Below are positions 41,620-50,933 of a DNA stretch of 64,000 bases, in pieces. A program made the translations under genes and the position numbers. Under the pieces are notes generated by a model. It made no database searches, was not told where the DNA came from, and saw nothing but the letters and a program-made list of their open reading frames with translations. Position 1 is the stretch's first letter, and each line of letters starts with the position of its first letter. The DNA is from Aromatoleum toluclasticum ATCC 700605 (GTDB lineage Bacteria > Pseudomonadota > Gammaproteobacteria > Burkholderiales > Rhodocyclaceae), in assembly GCF_000378245.1 (NCBI RefSeq), contig NZ_KB899498.1, positions 124,001 through 188,000 of the forward strand, in the 5' to 3' direction.

Positions 41620-42822
41620 ATGATCCATCGTTCGCTGTTCCGGGAGGAGCACGATCTGTTCCGCGAGTCGGTGCGCAAGTTCATCGAACGCGAGATCAAG
41701 CCCTACAACCGCCAGTGGGAAGAGGACGGCATCGTTCCGCGTGAGCTGTGGCGGAAGGCCGGCGAACTCGGCCTGTTGTGCTGCAGCGTGCCCGAGCAGT
41801 ACGGCGGGCTCGGCCTCGATTATCTGTTCGATGTGGTGGTGATCGAGGAAATGGCCCGCAGCGGCTATACCGGGCCGGGATTCATGATTCACACGGACCT
41901 GGTCGCCACCTACATCCGCTCGTTCGGCAGCGAGGCGCAAAGGCGGGAATGGCTGCCGCGCATGGTGAAGGGCGAGGCGATCGGCGCGCTCGGCATGACC
42001 GAGCCGCACGCCGGCTCGGACCTGAAGAACATCCGCACGCGGGCGCGCCGCGACGGCGACGACTTCGTCATCAACGGCCAGAAGGTTTTCATCTCCAACG
42101 GGCAGCTGTGCGACGTGCTCGTGCTGGCGGCGCAGACCTCGAGCGAGGCGGGGCCCACGGGCATCTCCCTGTTCCTCGTCGATACCAAGCTGCCCGGCTT
42201 TGTGCGCGGCAAGAACCTCGACAAGCTCGGCATGAAGGCGCAGGACACCTCAGAGCTCTTTTTCGAGGATCTGCGCGTGCCGGCGAGCAGCATGCTCGGG
42301 GGTGAGGGCGAGGGATTCCCGCTAATGATGACCAAGCTCGCCCAGGAACGTCTCGCCCAGGCGGTCCGCTCGGCGGCGCTCAGCGAGGCGGTTATCGAAT
42401 GGACCGTCGATTACACGTCGCAGCGCAATGCTTTCGGCAAGACCATTGCCGACTTCCAGAACACGCAGTTCAAGCTCGCCGAACTGAAAACGGACTCGGT
42501 CGTCGGTCGCGTCTTCACCGATCGCTGCATCGAGCTCTTTATGAAAGATCAACTGGATTCGATCGATGCGGCGATGGCGAAAATGTACATGTCGAATCTG
42601 CATTGCCGCGTCGTCGATGAGTGCCTGCAATTCTTCGGTGGTTGGGGATACATGTGGGAATACCCGATCGCACGAGCTTATGCGGATGCGCGGATCGTCA
42701 AAATTGCTGGCGGCGCGATCGAGGTGATGAAACACATCATCGGACGGAGCCTTTTCAATCCAAAGAAATCTGCGGACAAGCGGAGCACGGACGCCGTCAC
42801 GAACGTAACGGGGACGAACTAG
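41620..42822 (+). CDS. Acyl-CoA dehydrogenase (ACADL-like branch)
   Basis: 400 residues. GMTEPHAGSDLKNIRTRARRDGDDFVINGQKVFISNGQLCDVLVL are the FAD/substrate segments, and NAFGKTIADFQNTQFKLAELKTDS follows. The C-terminal WEYPIARAYADARIVKIAGGAIEVMKHIIGRSL lacks the YEGT Glu; instead IAGGAIEVM appears. The preceding gene set consists of kinases, a partner protein and a phosphatase, so this could be the LvaC-like partner that eliminates phosphate from a phosphoacyl-CoA. A plain dehydrogenase is equally possible. It sits 168 bases upstream of the export set. Confidence 0.9.
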   Translation: MIHRSLFREEHDLFRESVRKFIEREIKPYNRQWEEDGIVPRELWRKAGELGLLCCSVPEQYGGLGLDYLFDVVVIEEMARSGYTGPGFMIHTDLVATYIRSFGSEAQRREWLPRMVKGEAIGALGMTEPHAGSDLKNIRTRARRDGDDFVINGQKVFISNGQLCDVLVLAAQTSSEAGPTGISLFLVDTKLPGFVRGKNLDKLGMKAQDTSELFFEDLRVPASSMLGGEGEGFPLMMTKLAQERLAQAVRSAALSEAVIEWTVDYTSQRNAFGKTIADFQNTQFKLAELKTDSVVGRVFTDRCIELFMKDQLDSIDAAMAKMYMSNLHCRVVDECLQFFGGWGYMWEYPIARAYADARIVKIAGGAIEVMKHIIGRSLFNPKKSADKRSTDAVTNVTGTN

Positions 42823-42990
42823 AACGCCCGAGGTGCCAAAGGCGATGCTACCCATCACATTGCGGCCAAGATTATTCAATAAAGCGCTACGCGCCAGCTC
42901 AAGGGAAGGACTCCGGAGTCCCATAGGCGCGGGGCTCGCGGAAAATAAAGCAAGTGCGCCATTTGAGGCGACATAACAAGGAGTGAGACG

Positions 42991-44826
42991 ATGAAGACAT
43001 TAAGCCGGTCCAAAGGCCGCTTGGCTCTGACTACCATCGCTGGCTTATTGGCGGCCGGATTTTCCGGCGGTGCTTCGGCCATTACTGAATTCGAATTTGG
43101 CGACGGCTGGCAGGGGGCTTGGTCGACCACAGTAAGTCTTGGTACCAGTATTCGGGCTCAGGACCGCAATCGAAAGCTCTATGGGCCCGCCAATGGTCAT
43201 CTCATCGGCCTAAGGGGCGGCTTGGGTGCGAACAATAACGACGAGGGCAACCTCAACTACGAAAAAGGCGATGCCTTTTCCACGCTGCTCAAAGTCATCA
43301 GCGAGGTCGAGTTCAAGAAGGGAGATATGGGCGGTCTCATCCGTGCGAAGGCTTGGTACGACTACACCCAAAGCGAACAGGACGTGCACTGGGGCAACCA
43401 GCCCAACGGATACAACGGCTACGACCTTGGGAGCGACAGGTTGACTAGAAAGCGCCCGCTATCGGACAAGGGGTACGATGACCTGCTTCGATTCGAGGGA
43501 ATCGAGTTGCTGGACGCATTCGTCTACGACACTTTCGATGTTGGCGGCAATCCGCTTCAAGTTCGGCTGGGCAAGCAAGGGTTGAACTGGGGCGAAAGCA
43601 TGTTCATCGCTGGCGTAAATCAGATCAACCCCATCGACATTCCCGCAGCTCGTCGTCCCGGTGCTCAAGTAAAAGAGGTGTTGATGCCGGTCTGGATGGC
43701 GTCGGCGAACCAAAGTCTGGGTGAGGCTGGCAGCGTGGAAGCTTTCTACCAGTTCAAATGGGCAGCCTCTCCTGTCGACGGATCGTGCGGCAATTACTGG
43801 TCCACGGCAAACGCCATCATTTCGACGCATCCGGGTAACTGCTTCAACATCACCGCGTTGGACTCGGCGAATGTGTCGACCCCCCAGGCGTTGGCCAGCA
43901 ATACTTTTGCACGCCAGATCAAGGGTGACGATGCAAAGGATACGGGGCAGTTCGGTGTGGCATACCGGCTCCGATCGAATCCCCTGGATACCGAGTTCGG
44001 CTTGTACGCGATGAAGATCCATGCGCGCCTTCCGACCTTCACGCTTAAATTCGGCGACTTCGGCACCCCGTCGCCGGTTGCGGGCCTGTATGAATACAAG
44101 GAAGACATCAAGGTCTATGGCGCGAGCGCGTCGACGACTCTCGGTGGCGTGTCGGTCAGCGCCGAACTGAGCACAACGCGCGATTACCCGCTCCAGTTGG
44201 ATGGAACTGACATGTTCTTCGGCGCGTTTGGCGCCGGCCCACTGGCGGGCCGGGCCGCCGCAGCGGCGGCCTCTTCGAACCGAACCTTCCATGGGTACGA
44301 TCTGATCAACAAGAACCAGTTCCAGATGAACTTCATGCAGGCCGGCAACCGGGTGCTGGGTGCGGACCAGTACGCACTGCTGGGCGAGATCGCCTACCAG
44401 TGGAACGATAAGGATAAGGACACCCGCTACGGGCGGCCGTCGATCTTCGGCATAGGTCCTCATTCCTCGCTCGGCGGCAATACCTGCGCCACGCTGAACC
44501 GGCATCCCGACGGCTGTTCGTCGAACGACGGCTACGTCACGCGGGATTCCTGGGGTTACCGATTGTACGGGCAGCTCGAATATACCAACGTCCGCAACAG
44601 CGGCGTGACCGTGACGCCCAGCGTCTTTTGGGCGCATGACGTCGATGGATACGCCGCGGACGGGGCATTCATCGAAGATCGCACGACGCTCGGACTCGGG
44701 GTCAAGTTCAGCTACGCAAAGAAATACGTCCTCGATCTCGGCTACACCCGATATGGCGACGAAGCGAAGTTCGACCCGCTTCGGGATCGTGACTACTACT
44801 CGGCGAACTTCAGCGTAACCTTCTAA
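42991..44826 (+). CDS. DUF1302 outer-membrane beta-barrel protein
   Basis: 611 residues with a Sec signal peptide (MKTLSRSKGRLALTTIAGLL..., cleavage after about residue 30, SGGASA). The mature protein is rich in Tyr, Asn and alternating hydrophobic residues, and ends YYSANFSVTF with the C-terminal Phe used by the Bam complex. This matches the DUF1302 family of outer-membrane porin-like proteins found in hydrocarbon, terpenoid and steroid degraders. It probably admits or exports the hydrophobic substrate. It is the first gene of a four-gene export set, with GGAGTGAGACG before the ATG. Confidence 0.92.
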   Translation: MKTLSRSKGRLALTTIAGLLAAGFSGGASAITEFEFGDGWQGAWSTTVSLGTSIRAQDRNRKLYGPANGHLIGLRGGLGANNNDEGNLNYEKGDAFSTLLKVISEVEFKKGDMGGLIRAKAWYDYTQSEQDVHWGNQPNGYNGYDLGSDRLTRKRPLSDKGYDDLLRFEGIELLDAFVYDTFDVGGNPLQVRLGKQGLNWGESMFIAGVNQINPIDIPAARRPGAQVKEVLMPVWMASANQSLGEAGSVEAFYQFKWAASPVDGSCGNYWSTANAIISTHPGNCFNITALDSANVSTPQALASNTFARQIKGDDAKDTGQFGVAYRLRSNPLDTEFGLYAMKIHARLPTFTLKFGDFGTPSPVAGLYEYKEDIKVYGASASTTLGGVSVSAELSTTRDYPLQLDGTDMFFGAFGAGPLAGRAAAAAASSNRTFHGYDLINKNQFQMNFMQAGNRVLGADQYALLGEIAYQWNDKDKDTRYGRPSIFGIGPHSSLGGNTCATLNRHPDGCSSNDGYVTRDSWGYRLYGQLEYTNVRNSGVTVTPSVFWAHDVDGYAADGAFIEDRTTLGLGVKFSYAKKYVLDLGYTRYGDEAKFDPLRDRDYYSANFSVTF

Positions 44827-44839
44827 AGAGGACGAAGAC

Positions 44840-46198
44840 ATGAAAATCACTCGATGCATTCGCGCAATCGCCTGCGCAGTCGCCCTGCTGGGTGGGGCGA
44901 CCACGGCTTGGTCCGCGGTCACTCAGGCCGAGGCCGACCGCCTCGGCAAGGACCTCACGCCCACCGGGGCGGAAAAGGCCGGCAACAAGGACGGGACGAT
45001 TCCGGCGTGGGACGGCGGCCTGACGAAGGCGCCCGCCGGGTGGAAACCGGAACAGGGCTACGTCGATCCATTCGCATCCGAGCAGCCGCTGTTCACAATA
45101 ACCGCTGAGAACGTCGAGCAGCATAAGGACAAATTGTCACCCGGCATGGTGGCCATGCTGAAGAAGTATCCCCAGACGTTCAGGATGCCAGTCTATAAAA
45201 GCCATCGCACGTTTGCCGCTCCGCAGCACGTGTATGACCAAACCAAGAAACTGGCGGTCCAGACAAGTCTCGACGGCCTGACCATCAATAACTTCAACAT
45301 GGGTGGGTATCCCTTCCCAATCCCGAAAACCGGCACCGAAGTCATGTACAACCACCAGACGCGGTGGTACGGCGGCTACAATCATTGCGGAGACTGGCTA
45401 CCGACGCGCTTCAACGGCGAGTTCTACCGGGTCGGGTTCTGCGAGGAGGTGTATCAACCCACCAACATGGATAGGGGTAATGGGCCGAACGACCTGTTCT
45501 TCTATTTCGCCTGGTACGACGCGCCTTCGACGCTGGCTGGCACCGTATACTTGGTCCACGACTCGATCGACAAGACCAAGGGCGATCGCGCCGCGTGGAT
45601 CTACAACGCCGGCCAGCGGCGCGTGCGTCGCGCGCCCAACGTCGCCTACGACAACATCGACGACGGCACCGAGGGCATGCGTACCACCGACGACCACTGG
45701 GGCTTCAATGGTCCGATGGATCGTTATGACTGGAAGCTTGTCGGCAAGAAGGAAATGTATGTTCCTTACAACGCCTACAAGCTGGGTGATTCGAAGCTCA
45801 AGTACCAGGACATGGTCGACAAGGGGCATCTCAAGTCGGATTTGATGCGCTATGAGCTTCACCGTGTATGGGTGGTCGAGGCGACGCTCAAGGAAGGCAT
45901 GTCGCACGTGTTGCCGAAGCGGGTGTTCTACCTCGACGAGGACAGCTGGATGGTGACGCTCGCCGACGGCTACGACAGCCGCGGCAACTTATGGCGAGTG
46001 TATTCCGAGCCGATGATCCAGCTCTATGACGTACCGCTCATGATACAGCGCGCCTACATGGTTCACGACCTGCAAAACGGCAACTACATCGTGTCGAACG
46101 TCGACAACGAAAGGCCGCAGCCTGCCATGACCTTCAACAAGACGGGCAAGTTCGCCGACTTCCAAGTGGATGCGATCCGTCGTAAAGGGACGAGGTAG
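44840..46198 (+). CDS. DUF1329 periplasmic/outer-membrane protein
   Basis: 452 residues with a signal peptide (ends around WSA, residue 26). The DUF1329 signature is visible at the mature N-terminus: TQAEADRLGKDLTPTGAEKAGNKDGTIPAWDGG, a strongly conserved opening. It continues with YNNH-like aromatic patches (MYNHQTRWYGGYNHCG). DUF1329 proteins have a LolA-like fold and always occur next to DUF1302 barrels. The gene starts 13 bases after the DUF1302 stop, so the two are co-translated. The likely role is carrying a hydrophobic ligand to or from the barrel. Confidence 0.92.
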   Translation: MKITRCIRAIACAVALLGGATTAWSAVTQAEADRLGKDLTPTGAEKAGNKDGTIPAWDGGLTKAPAGWKPEQGYVDPFASEQPLFTITAENVEQHKDKLSPGMVAMLKKYPQTFRMPVYKSHRTFAAPQHVYDQTKKLAVQTSLDGLTINNFNMGGYPFPIPKTGTEVMYNHQTRWYGGYNHCGDWLPTRFNGEFYRVGFCEEVYQPTNMDRGNGPNDLFFYFAWYDAPSTLAGTVYLVHDSIDKTKGDRAAWIYNAGQRRVRRAPNVAYDNIDDGTEGMRTTDDHWGFNGPMDRYDWKLVGKKEMYVPYNAYKLGDSKLKYQDMVDKGHLKSDLMRYELHRVWVVEATLKEGMSHVLPKRVFYLDEDSWMVTLADGYDSRGNLWRVYSEPMIQLYDVPLMIQRAYMVHDLQNGNYIVSNVDNERPQPAMTFNKTGKFADFQVDAIRRKGTR

Positions 46199-46285
46199 CG
46201 CCGGGGGGACGGCCAGGCTGCAGTCCATCGGCCGCCGGGGCAGGCGCGGATCTGCCCCCGGAAACGTGAGACGAGGAGACGGTTC

Positions 46286-47266
46286 ATGAGAAGCGCGTTG
46301 GCGTGCGGCCTGCTGTGGGCGGTGTCGCAATTTGCGTCGGTTGGCACGTTCGCGGCCGAGGCTGCGGTGGCGAAGCCTGCGATCAAGGCGTCGAGAGTCG
46401 CGTTGTTCGACCTCGCCGCGGTTGGCAAGAGACTGGTAGCAGTGGGTGAGCGGGGCGTCGTGATGCAGTCCGACGACGAGGGAAGGACCTGGCACGGCGA
46501 CCGCACCCCAACTTCGCGCGCGCTCTCCGCGGTGGCATTTCAGGACGACAAGGTCGGCATCGCCGTCGGTCACGGCGGCGTTCTCCTGCGGACCGAAGAC
46601 GGCGGCAAGTCTTGGCGCGTGGTGGAAGTCAGCGACGCGGGCAGGGACTCGTTTCTCGGCGTGACCCTGCTGCGCGACGGTACTTTCATCGCGTACGGCG
46701 CGTTTGGGCTCTATGTTGAATCGACCGACCAGGGCAAGAGTTGGGTGCGCAAGAAGGTCGTCGACGACGAGTTCGACCGTCACATCTCGGAAGTCATTGA
46801 GGTCGGCGAACGACTCCTGCTGGTGGCCGAGTCCGGCATGATCGCCGTGTCGCCGGACAAGGGCGCGACCTGGCGAAAAATTCAATCGCCCTACGAGGGC
46901 TCGTTCTTCGGTGTGCTCAAGCTCAAGGACGGGGCATTGCTGACCTACGGCATGCGCGGGAACGCCTACCGATCGGTGGACGGCGGCGAGACCTGGACGA
47001 AGGTCGAGATCGGCACGACGAGCGCATTGAATGGAGGTTCGGTCGGCGCCGACGGCCGGGTGGTGCTGGTTGGCAACAATGGATTGATAGCAACGAGTGA
47101 CGACAACGCGCAGAGTTTTGATCTCTGGAGAGCGCCCGAAGGCTTGCCCTTATCTCGGGCTTTGATCGGAAGCGACGGCGCGCTCATCTACGTCGGGGTC
47201 ATGGCGGCAGGGCGGATCGAAACGGCGTCGCCGAAGCGTCAATCAGCGGGGAACATCGGATCATGA
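46286..47266 (+). CDS. YCF48-like beta-propeller protein, periplasmic
   Basis: 326 residues with a signal peptide (MRSALACGLLWAVSQFASVG, cleaved near TFA). The sequence consists of repeated BNR/YCF48-type units, each ending with a DxGxTW-like turn: SDDEGRTWHGD, TEDGGKSWRVV, STDQGKSWVRK, SPDKGATWRKI and SVDGGETWTKV. This is the beta-propeller also seen in photosystem II assembly factor YCF48. Members of this group accompany DUF1302/DUF1329/MMPL clusters and may serve as a periplasmic docking scaffold. The MMPL gene starts at the ATGA overlap with its stop. Confidence 0.9.
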   Translation: MRSALACGLLWAVSQFASVGTFAAEAAVAKPAIKASRVALFDLAAVGKRLVAVGERGVVMQSDDEGRTWHGDRTPTSRALSAVAFQDDKVGIAVGHGGVLLRTEDGGKSWRVVEVSDAGRDSFLGVTLLRDGTFIAYGAFGLYVESTDQGKSWVRKKVVDDEFDRHISEVIEVGERLLLVAESGMIAVSPDKGATWRKIQSPYEGSFFGVLKLKDGALLTYGMRGNAYRSVDGGETWTKVEIGTTSALNGGSVGADGRVVLVGNNGLIATSDDNAQSFDLWRAPEGLPLSRALIGSDGALIYVGVMAAGRIETASPKRQSAGNIGS

Positions 47267-49809
47267 GCAAGCGTATTGACGAGCGTCGCATCGAGAAATC
47301 TTCGTCGGCCGCCGCCGAGGGCGGTCTGGTGCATGGCGAATTCCGCTCCGAGGAGTTCGCCGACAACCTCATCGGCCGAATCGGTTACTGGATCTTCCAC
47401 TGGCGTACGCCGCTGCTGATCCTCGGTATCCTGATCACCCTGGTGCTCGGCTTTTTTGCGACTCAGCTGCGCGTGACCGCGGGATTCACCAAAATGATTC
47501 CGCTCAATCACGAGTACATGCGTACCTTTATCGACTATCAGAGCGTTTTCGGTGGCGCGGACAAGGTGCTCATCGGCATCAAGGTGAAGAAGGGTGACAT
47601 CTTCCAGCCGCAAGTAATGGAGACCGTGCGCGGCATAACCGAAGAGGCGTTCTACCTCAAGGGCGTCGACCGCAGCTCGCTGACGTCCCTTTTCACGCCG
47701 AACGTGCGCTACAACGAAGTCGTCGAGGAGGGATTCCAGAGCGGCAATCTGGTCCCCGCTGACTTTGCTGGCCGGCCCGACCAGATGGAAAAGGTGAAGC
47801 AGAACATTCTCAAATCCGATTGGGTCGGGCGCATCGTTGCCAGCGACATGACCGCCACCATGGTGGTGGCCACACTGAGCGACAGGGACCACGAGACCGG
47901 TCAACGTGTGGATCTGCGGGAAGTCGGCCGCCAACTCGAGCAGATCCGCGCCAAGTACGAGGGCGACGCGGTCTCGGTCCACCTCATCGGCTTTGCCAAG
48001 TCGTCCGCGGACATCGCCGAAGGCGCAGCGAGCGTGCTCGGCTTCTTCGCCGTCGCGTTCGCGATCACGGCTGTTCTCCTCTACTGGTACTCCGGCTCCC
48101 TCATGTTGACCGCATGGGCGCTGGTCGCCGCGGGCATTCCCGTTGTGTGGCTGCTCGGACTGCTACCCCTGCTCGGGCTGGGCCTCGATCCGATGTCGAT
48201 CCTGGTGCCGTTTCTGATTTTCGCAATCGGCGTTTCGCATGCGGTACAGATGACCAATGCGTGGAAGCTTGAGACGCTGGCCGGCGCCGATGGAGTCACG
48301 GCCTCGCGCAATTGCTTCCTCAAGCTGTTCATCCCCGGTGCGACGGCCTTGCTTGCTAACGCCCTGGGTTTCATGGTTATCGCCATGGTCGATATTGAGA
48401 TCGTGCGAGAGCTCGCGGTCACGGCGACGATCGGCGTCACCGTAATGATCATGACGAACAAGGTCCTGCTGCCGATCCTGTTGTCGTATATGAAGTTTTC
48501 AGCGGTAACGGCGCAGAAGCTGGATGGCAAGGAAACTGCCGGTGACTCGCTGTGGGTGCGCATCGCTCCGCTCGCCACGAAGCGCGGTGCCGTCCTGCCG
48601 ATCGTCTTGTCGCTCAGCCTGATGGCCTTCGGGTTCTGGCACGTGCGCGATCTCAAGATCGGTGACATGGGCAAGGGGGTGCCGGAACTGCGCGCCGATT
48701 CACGTTACAACCAGGACGTGGAGGTGGTCACGAGCAACTTTGCGATCGGCGTCGACTTGCTTCAGGTGATCGCCGAGGCTAAGGGAGACGATTCGCCCTG
48801 CGTTGAGCGCGCGGTGCAAGACAAGCTGGAGGATTTCGAATTCACCATGCGCCAGGTCGACGGCGTGGCGGCTGTACGCGGACTTGCGGGCTACATCAAC
48901 GCAGTGACCCAGGATTTCGCCGAAGGCTGGGTCAAGTGGCGCATGATGCCCGAGGAAAAGGCGCAGATCGCCCAGGGCATCGGCTTCGCGACCCGCCTCG
49001 GGAACGAGTACCGCAATTCTGCCTGCACCGCGATGCCGATCTCGATCTACACGACAGATCACCAGGCGACCACCATCTCCCACGTGGTGGACCAGATCAA
49101 GGCCTTCAAGGCGGAGAACGACAGCGACACGCTGCAGTTCCGCCTCGCATCCGGTAACGTCGGCGTCATGGCGGCGACCAATGAAGTCGTCGAGACTTCG
49201 GACAAGTGGGTTAATTTCACCCTGTTCGCGTCCGTGGCCTTGCTGTGCCTCGCGACGTTCCGCTCGATGCGGGTGACGCTGTGCATTATTCTGCCGCTCG
49301 CTCTGGTGACGCTGTTGTGCAACGCGATCATGGCGATGCTGGGGATCGGCGTGAAAGTGAATACGCTGCCCGTCATCGCGCTCGGCGTCGGCGTCGGCGT
49401 CGATTACGGCATCTACCTGTTCGAACGGATCAAGCACGAGATGCATGAACGCAATCTGACGCTGCAGGAGGCGTTTATCGAGGCGCTGAAGCAGCGAGGA
49501 ACGGCTTCCCTCTTCACCGCAGTGACGATGACGGTGTCAGTGGCGACCTGGGCCTTCTCGACGCTCAAGTTCCAGGCGGACATGGGGATCCTGCTGGCGT
49601 TCATGTTCCTGGTGAATGTATTCGGCGCGCTGCTGCTGATGCCGGCGCTCGCCGCGTACATCGTCGGCGATCGGCTGCGGCCGGGCACCGAGCGGACCAG
49701 GGCACCCGAGGGCGAGCACGGTCATGCGACGCCGTTCGAACTGCGGCGCGAACATGAGGCGCAGGCTCGCACGATCGCCGAGGCGGCTACGGTCGCAACG
49801 GCGAAGTGA
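47263..49809 (+). CDS. MMPL/RND-family inner-membrane exporter
   Basis: 848 residues, full length for the family. About 12 transmembrane segments in two halves are visible, for example TPLLILGILITLVLGFFATQL near residue 48 and clusters around 250-410 and 640-800, with large periplasmic loops between. The second half carries VLPVIALGVGVGVDYGIYLFERIK, and the motif KFQADMGILL near the C-terminus is repeated in the truncated gene at the window start. These pumps move lipidic compounds. With DUF1302, DUF1329 and YCF48-like genes in one transcript it forms an envelope-spanning transport set. Confidence 0.93.
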   Translation: MSKRIDERRIEKSSSAAAEGGLVHGEFRSEEFADNLIGRIGYWIFHWRTPLLILGILITLVLGFFATQLRVTAGFTKMIPLNHEYMRTFIDYQSVFGGADKVLIGIKVKKGDIFQPQVMETVRGITEEAFYLKGVDRSSLTSLFTPNVRYNEVVEEGFQSGNLVPADFAGRPDQMEKVKQNILKSDWVGRIVASDMTATMVVATLSDRDHETGQRVDLREVGRQLEQIRAKYEGDAVSVHLIGFAKSSADIAEGAASVLGFFAVAFAITAVLLYWYSGSLMLTAWALVAAGIPVVWLLGLLPLLGLGLDPMSILVPFLIFAIGVSHAVQMTNAWKLETLAGADGVTASRNCFLKLFIPGATALLANALGFMVIAMVDIEIVRELAVTATIGVTVMIMTNKVLLPILLSYMKFSAVTAQKLDGKETAGDSLWVRIAPLATKRGAVLPIVLSLSLMAFGFWHVRDLKIGDMGKGVPELRADSRYNQDVEVVTSNFAIGVDLLQVIAEAKGDDSPCVERAVQDKLEDFEFTMRQVDGVAAVRGLAGYINAVTQDFAEGWVKWRMMPEEKAQIAQGIGFATRLGNEYRNSACTAMPISIYTTDHQATTISHVVDQIKAFKAENDSDTLQFRLASGNVGVMAATNEVVETSDKWVNFTLFASVALLCLATFRSMRVTLCIILPLALVTLLCNAIMAMLGIGVKVNTLPVIALGVGVGVDYGIYLFERIKHEMHERNLTLQEAFIEALKQRGTASLFTAVTMTVSVATWAFSTLKFQADMGILLAFMFLVNVFGALLLMPALAAYIVGDRLRPGTERTRAPEGEHGHATPFELRREHEAQARTIAEAATVATAK

Positions 49810-49815
49810 CAGCCC

Positions 49816-49841
49816 GCCGGCCCCCTGTCATGGGGGCCGGC
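49816..49841 (+). terminator. Terminator after the export set
   Basis: GCCGGCCCCC (49816-49825) and GGGGGCCGGC (49832-49841) form a perfect 10-bp stem with a TGTCAT loop, starting 7 bases after the MMPL stop codon. It marks the end of the 43-49.8 kb transcript. Confidence 0.75.
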
Positions 49842-50027
49842 TGCGGTTTGCGGCGACACTCATGCGGCGTTGGGAAGAGACATCGAAGATCGCCGTCGCC
49901 GATCTGGATTCTCTCGCCGGCCTACATCGGCCACTTCGCCATCAGTGCGCGCTGCCATTGAGCCCGCATCGTGTCCAGGCCCGAAGGCGCATCCCGTTCG
50001 AATGCTCAACAATCCTGAGGTAGCCGA

Positions 50028-50765
50028 ATGCACTCCAGCCAGTTGAAACCCCTGCCCCCTGGCCAATTCGAGGTCACGAGCTTCGACCGCTTCGGGCTCG
50101 GGCGCTTCGCGAACCGCTTCCCTGAAAGGGCCGACGTCGTCGAGTTGAGGCTCGCCGGGGACGTCGCACGGCCGGTGACAGTGGCACAGGAACTCGCCGC
50201 GTTGCCGCGCGTCGAGCAGGTCTCCGATTTCCACTGCGTCACGTCGTGGTCATGTCGCTCGGTGAGGTGGAGCGGGGTGCGCTTCGCCGACTTCTACGAG
50301 CAGGTCGTCGTGCCGATGGCGGCTCCGCTCGACGGCGCCGAATTCGTCGTGTTCCGTGGCCAGGACGGGTATTGCAGCAGCCTGCCGCTCACCGATCTGC
50401 TCGCGTCGGACGTGCTGCTCGCCGACAAGGTCGAGGGCCGCGGCCTCGGGATCGAGCACGGCGCGCCGCTGCGGCTCGTCGCGCCGGCGCACTACGGCTA
50501 CAAGAACGTCAAGCACATCGGGGGGATCGAATTCTGGCGCGATCGCGGTGCCTACCGCTTCCCGCGCCCCTATCCGAGTCTTATGGATCATCCGCGGGCC
50601 AGGGTCGCCTTTGAGGAGCGCGCGGTCGGCATCCCGGGATGGCTAATACGCTTCATCTATCGCGCCATGATCGCGTCGGCCAAGCGGAAGAGCCGCAAGG
50701 GCCTGCAGGCCTACCGCGCGAAAAATAGGGCCCGTTGCGAAGTCGGTAGTTTGGACGGCACGTAG
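50028..50765 (+). CDS. Sulfite-oxidase-fold molybdopterin oxidoreductase
   Basis: 245 residues, with no haem or dimerisation domain. SDFHCVTSWSCRSVRWSGVRFADFYEQVV (residues 67-95) is the molybdenum-cofactor segment of the SUOX/YedY superfamily, with Cys70 as the expected Mo ligand. Later FVVFRGQDGYCSSLPL and IEHGAPLRLVAPAHYGYKNVKHIGGIEF are the typical pterin-binding strands. No Tat signal is seen, so it is probably cytoplasmic. Small enzymes of this type oxidise or reduce sulfur or other centres; its substrate here is unknown. The C-terminus is basic (SAKRKSRKGLQAYRAKNRAR). Confidence 0.88.
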   Translation: MHSSQLKPLPPGQFEVTSFDRFGLGRFANRFPERADVVELRLAGDVARPVTVAQELAALPRVEQVSDFHCVTSWSCRSVRWSGVRFADFYEQVVVPMAAPLDGAEFVVFRGQDGYCSSLPLTDLLASDVLLADKVEGRGLGIEHGAPLRLVAPAHYGYKNVKHIGGIEFWRDRGAYRFPRPYPSLMDHPRARVAFEERAVGIPGWLIRFIYRAMIASAKRKSRKGLQAYRAKNRARCEVGSLDGT

Positions 50766-50933
50766 TGACATTCCTCCGGTACAGCCAACTAAAAGTACGG
50801 GCTTTCCCTGCTGCATCTGTCGCCTAAGTTTCCGGGGAGGTACATGCGAAGCGTGCGGCCGCGAGCCGGGCGACGCACAGGAAATCCGACAACTTTCGCA
50901 AGAACCTCGATTGTTTGCATAGGAGAGTTCGTG

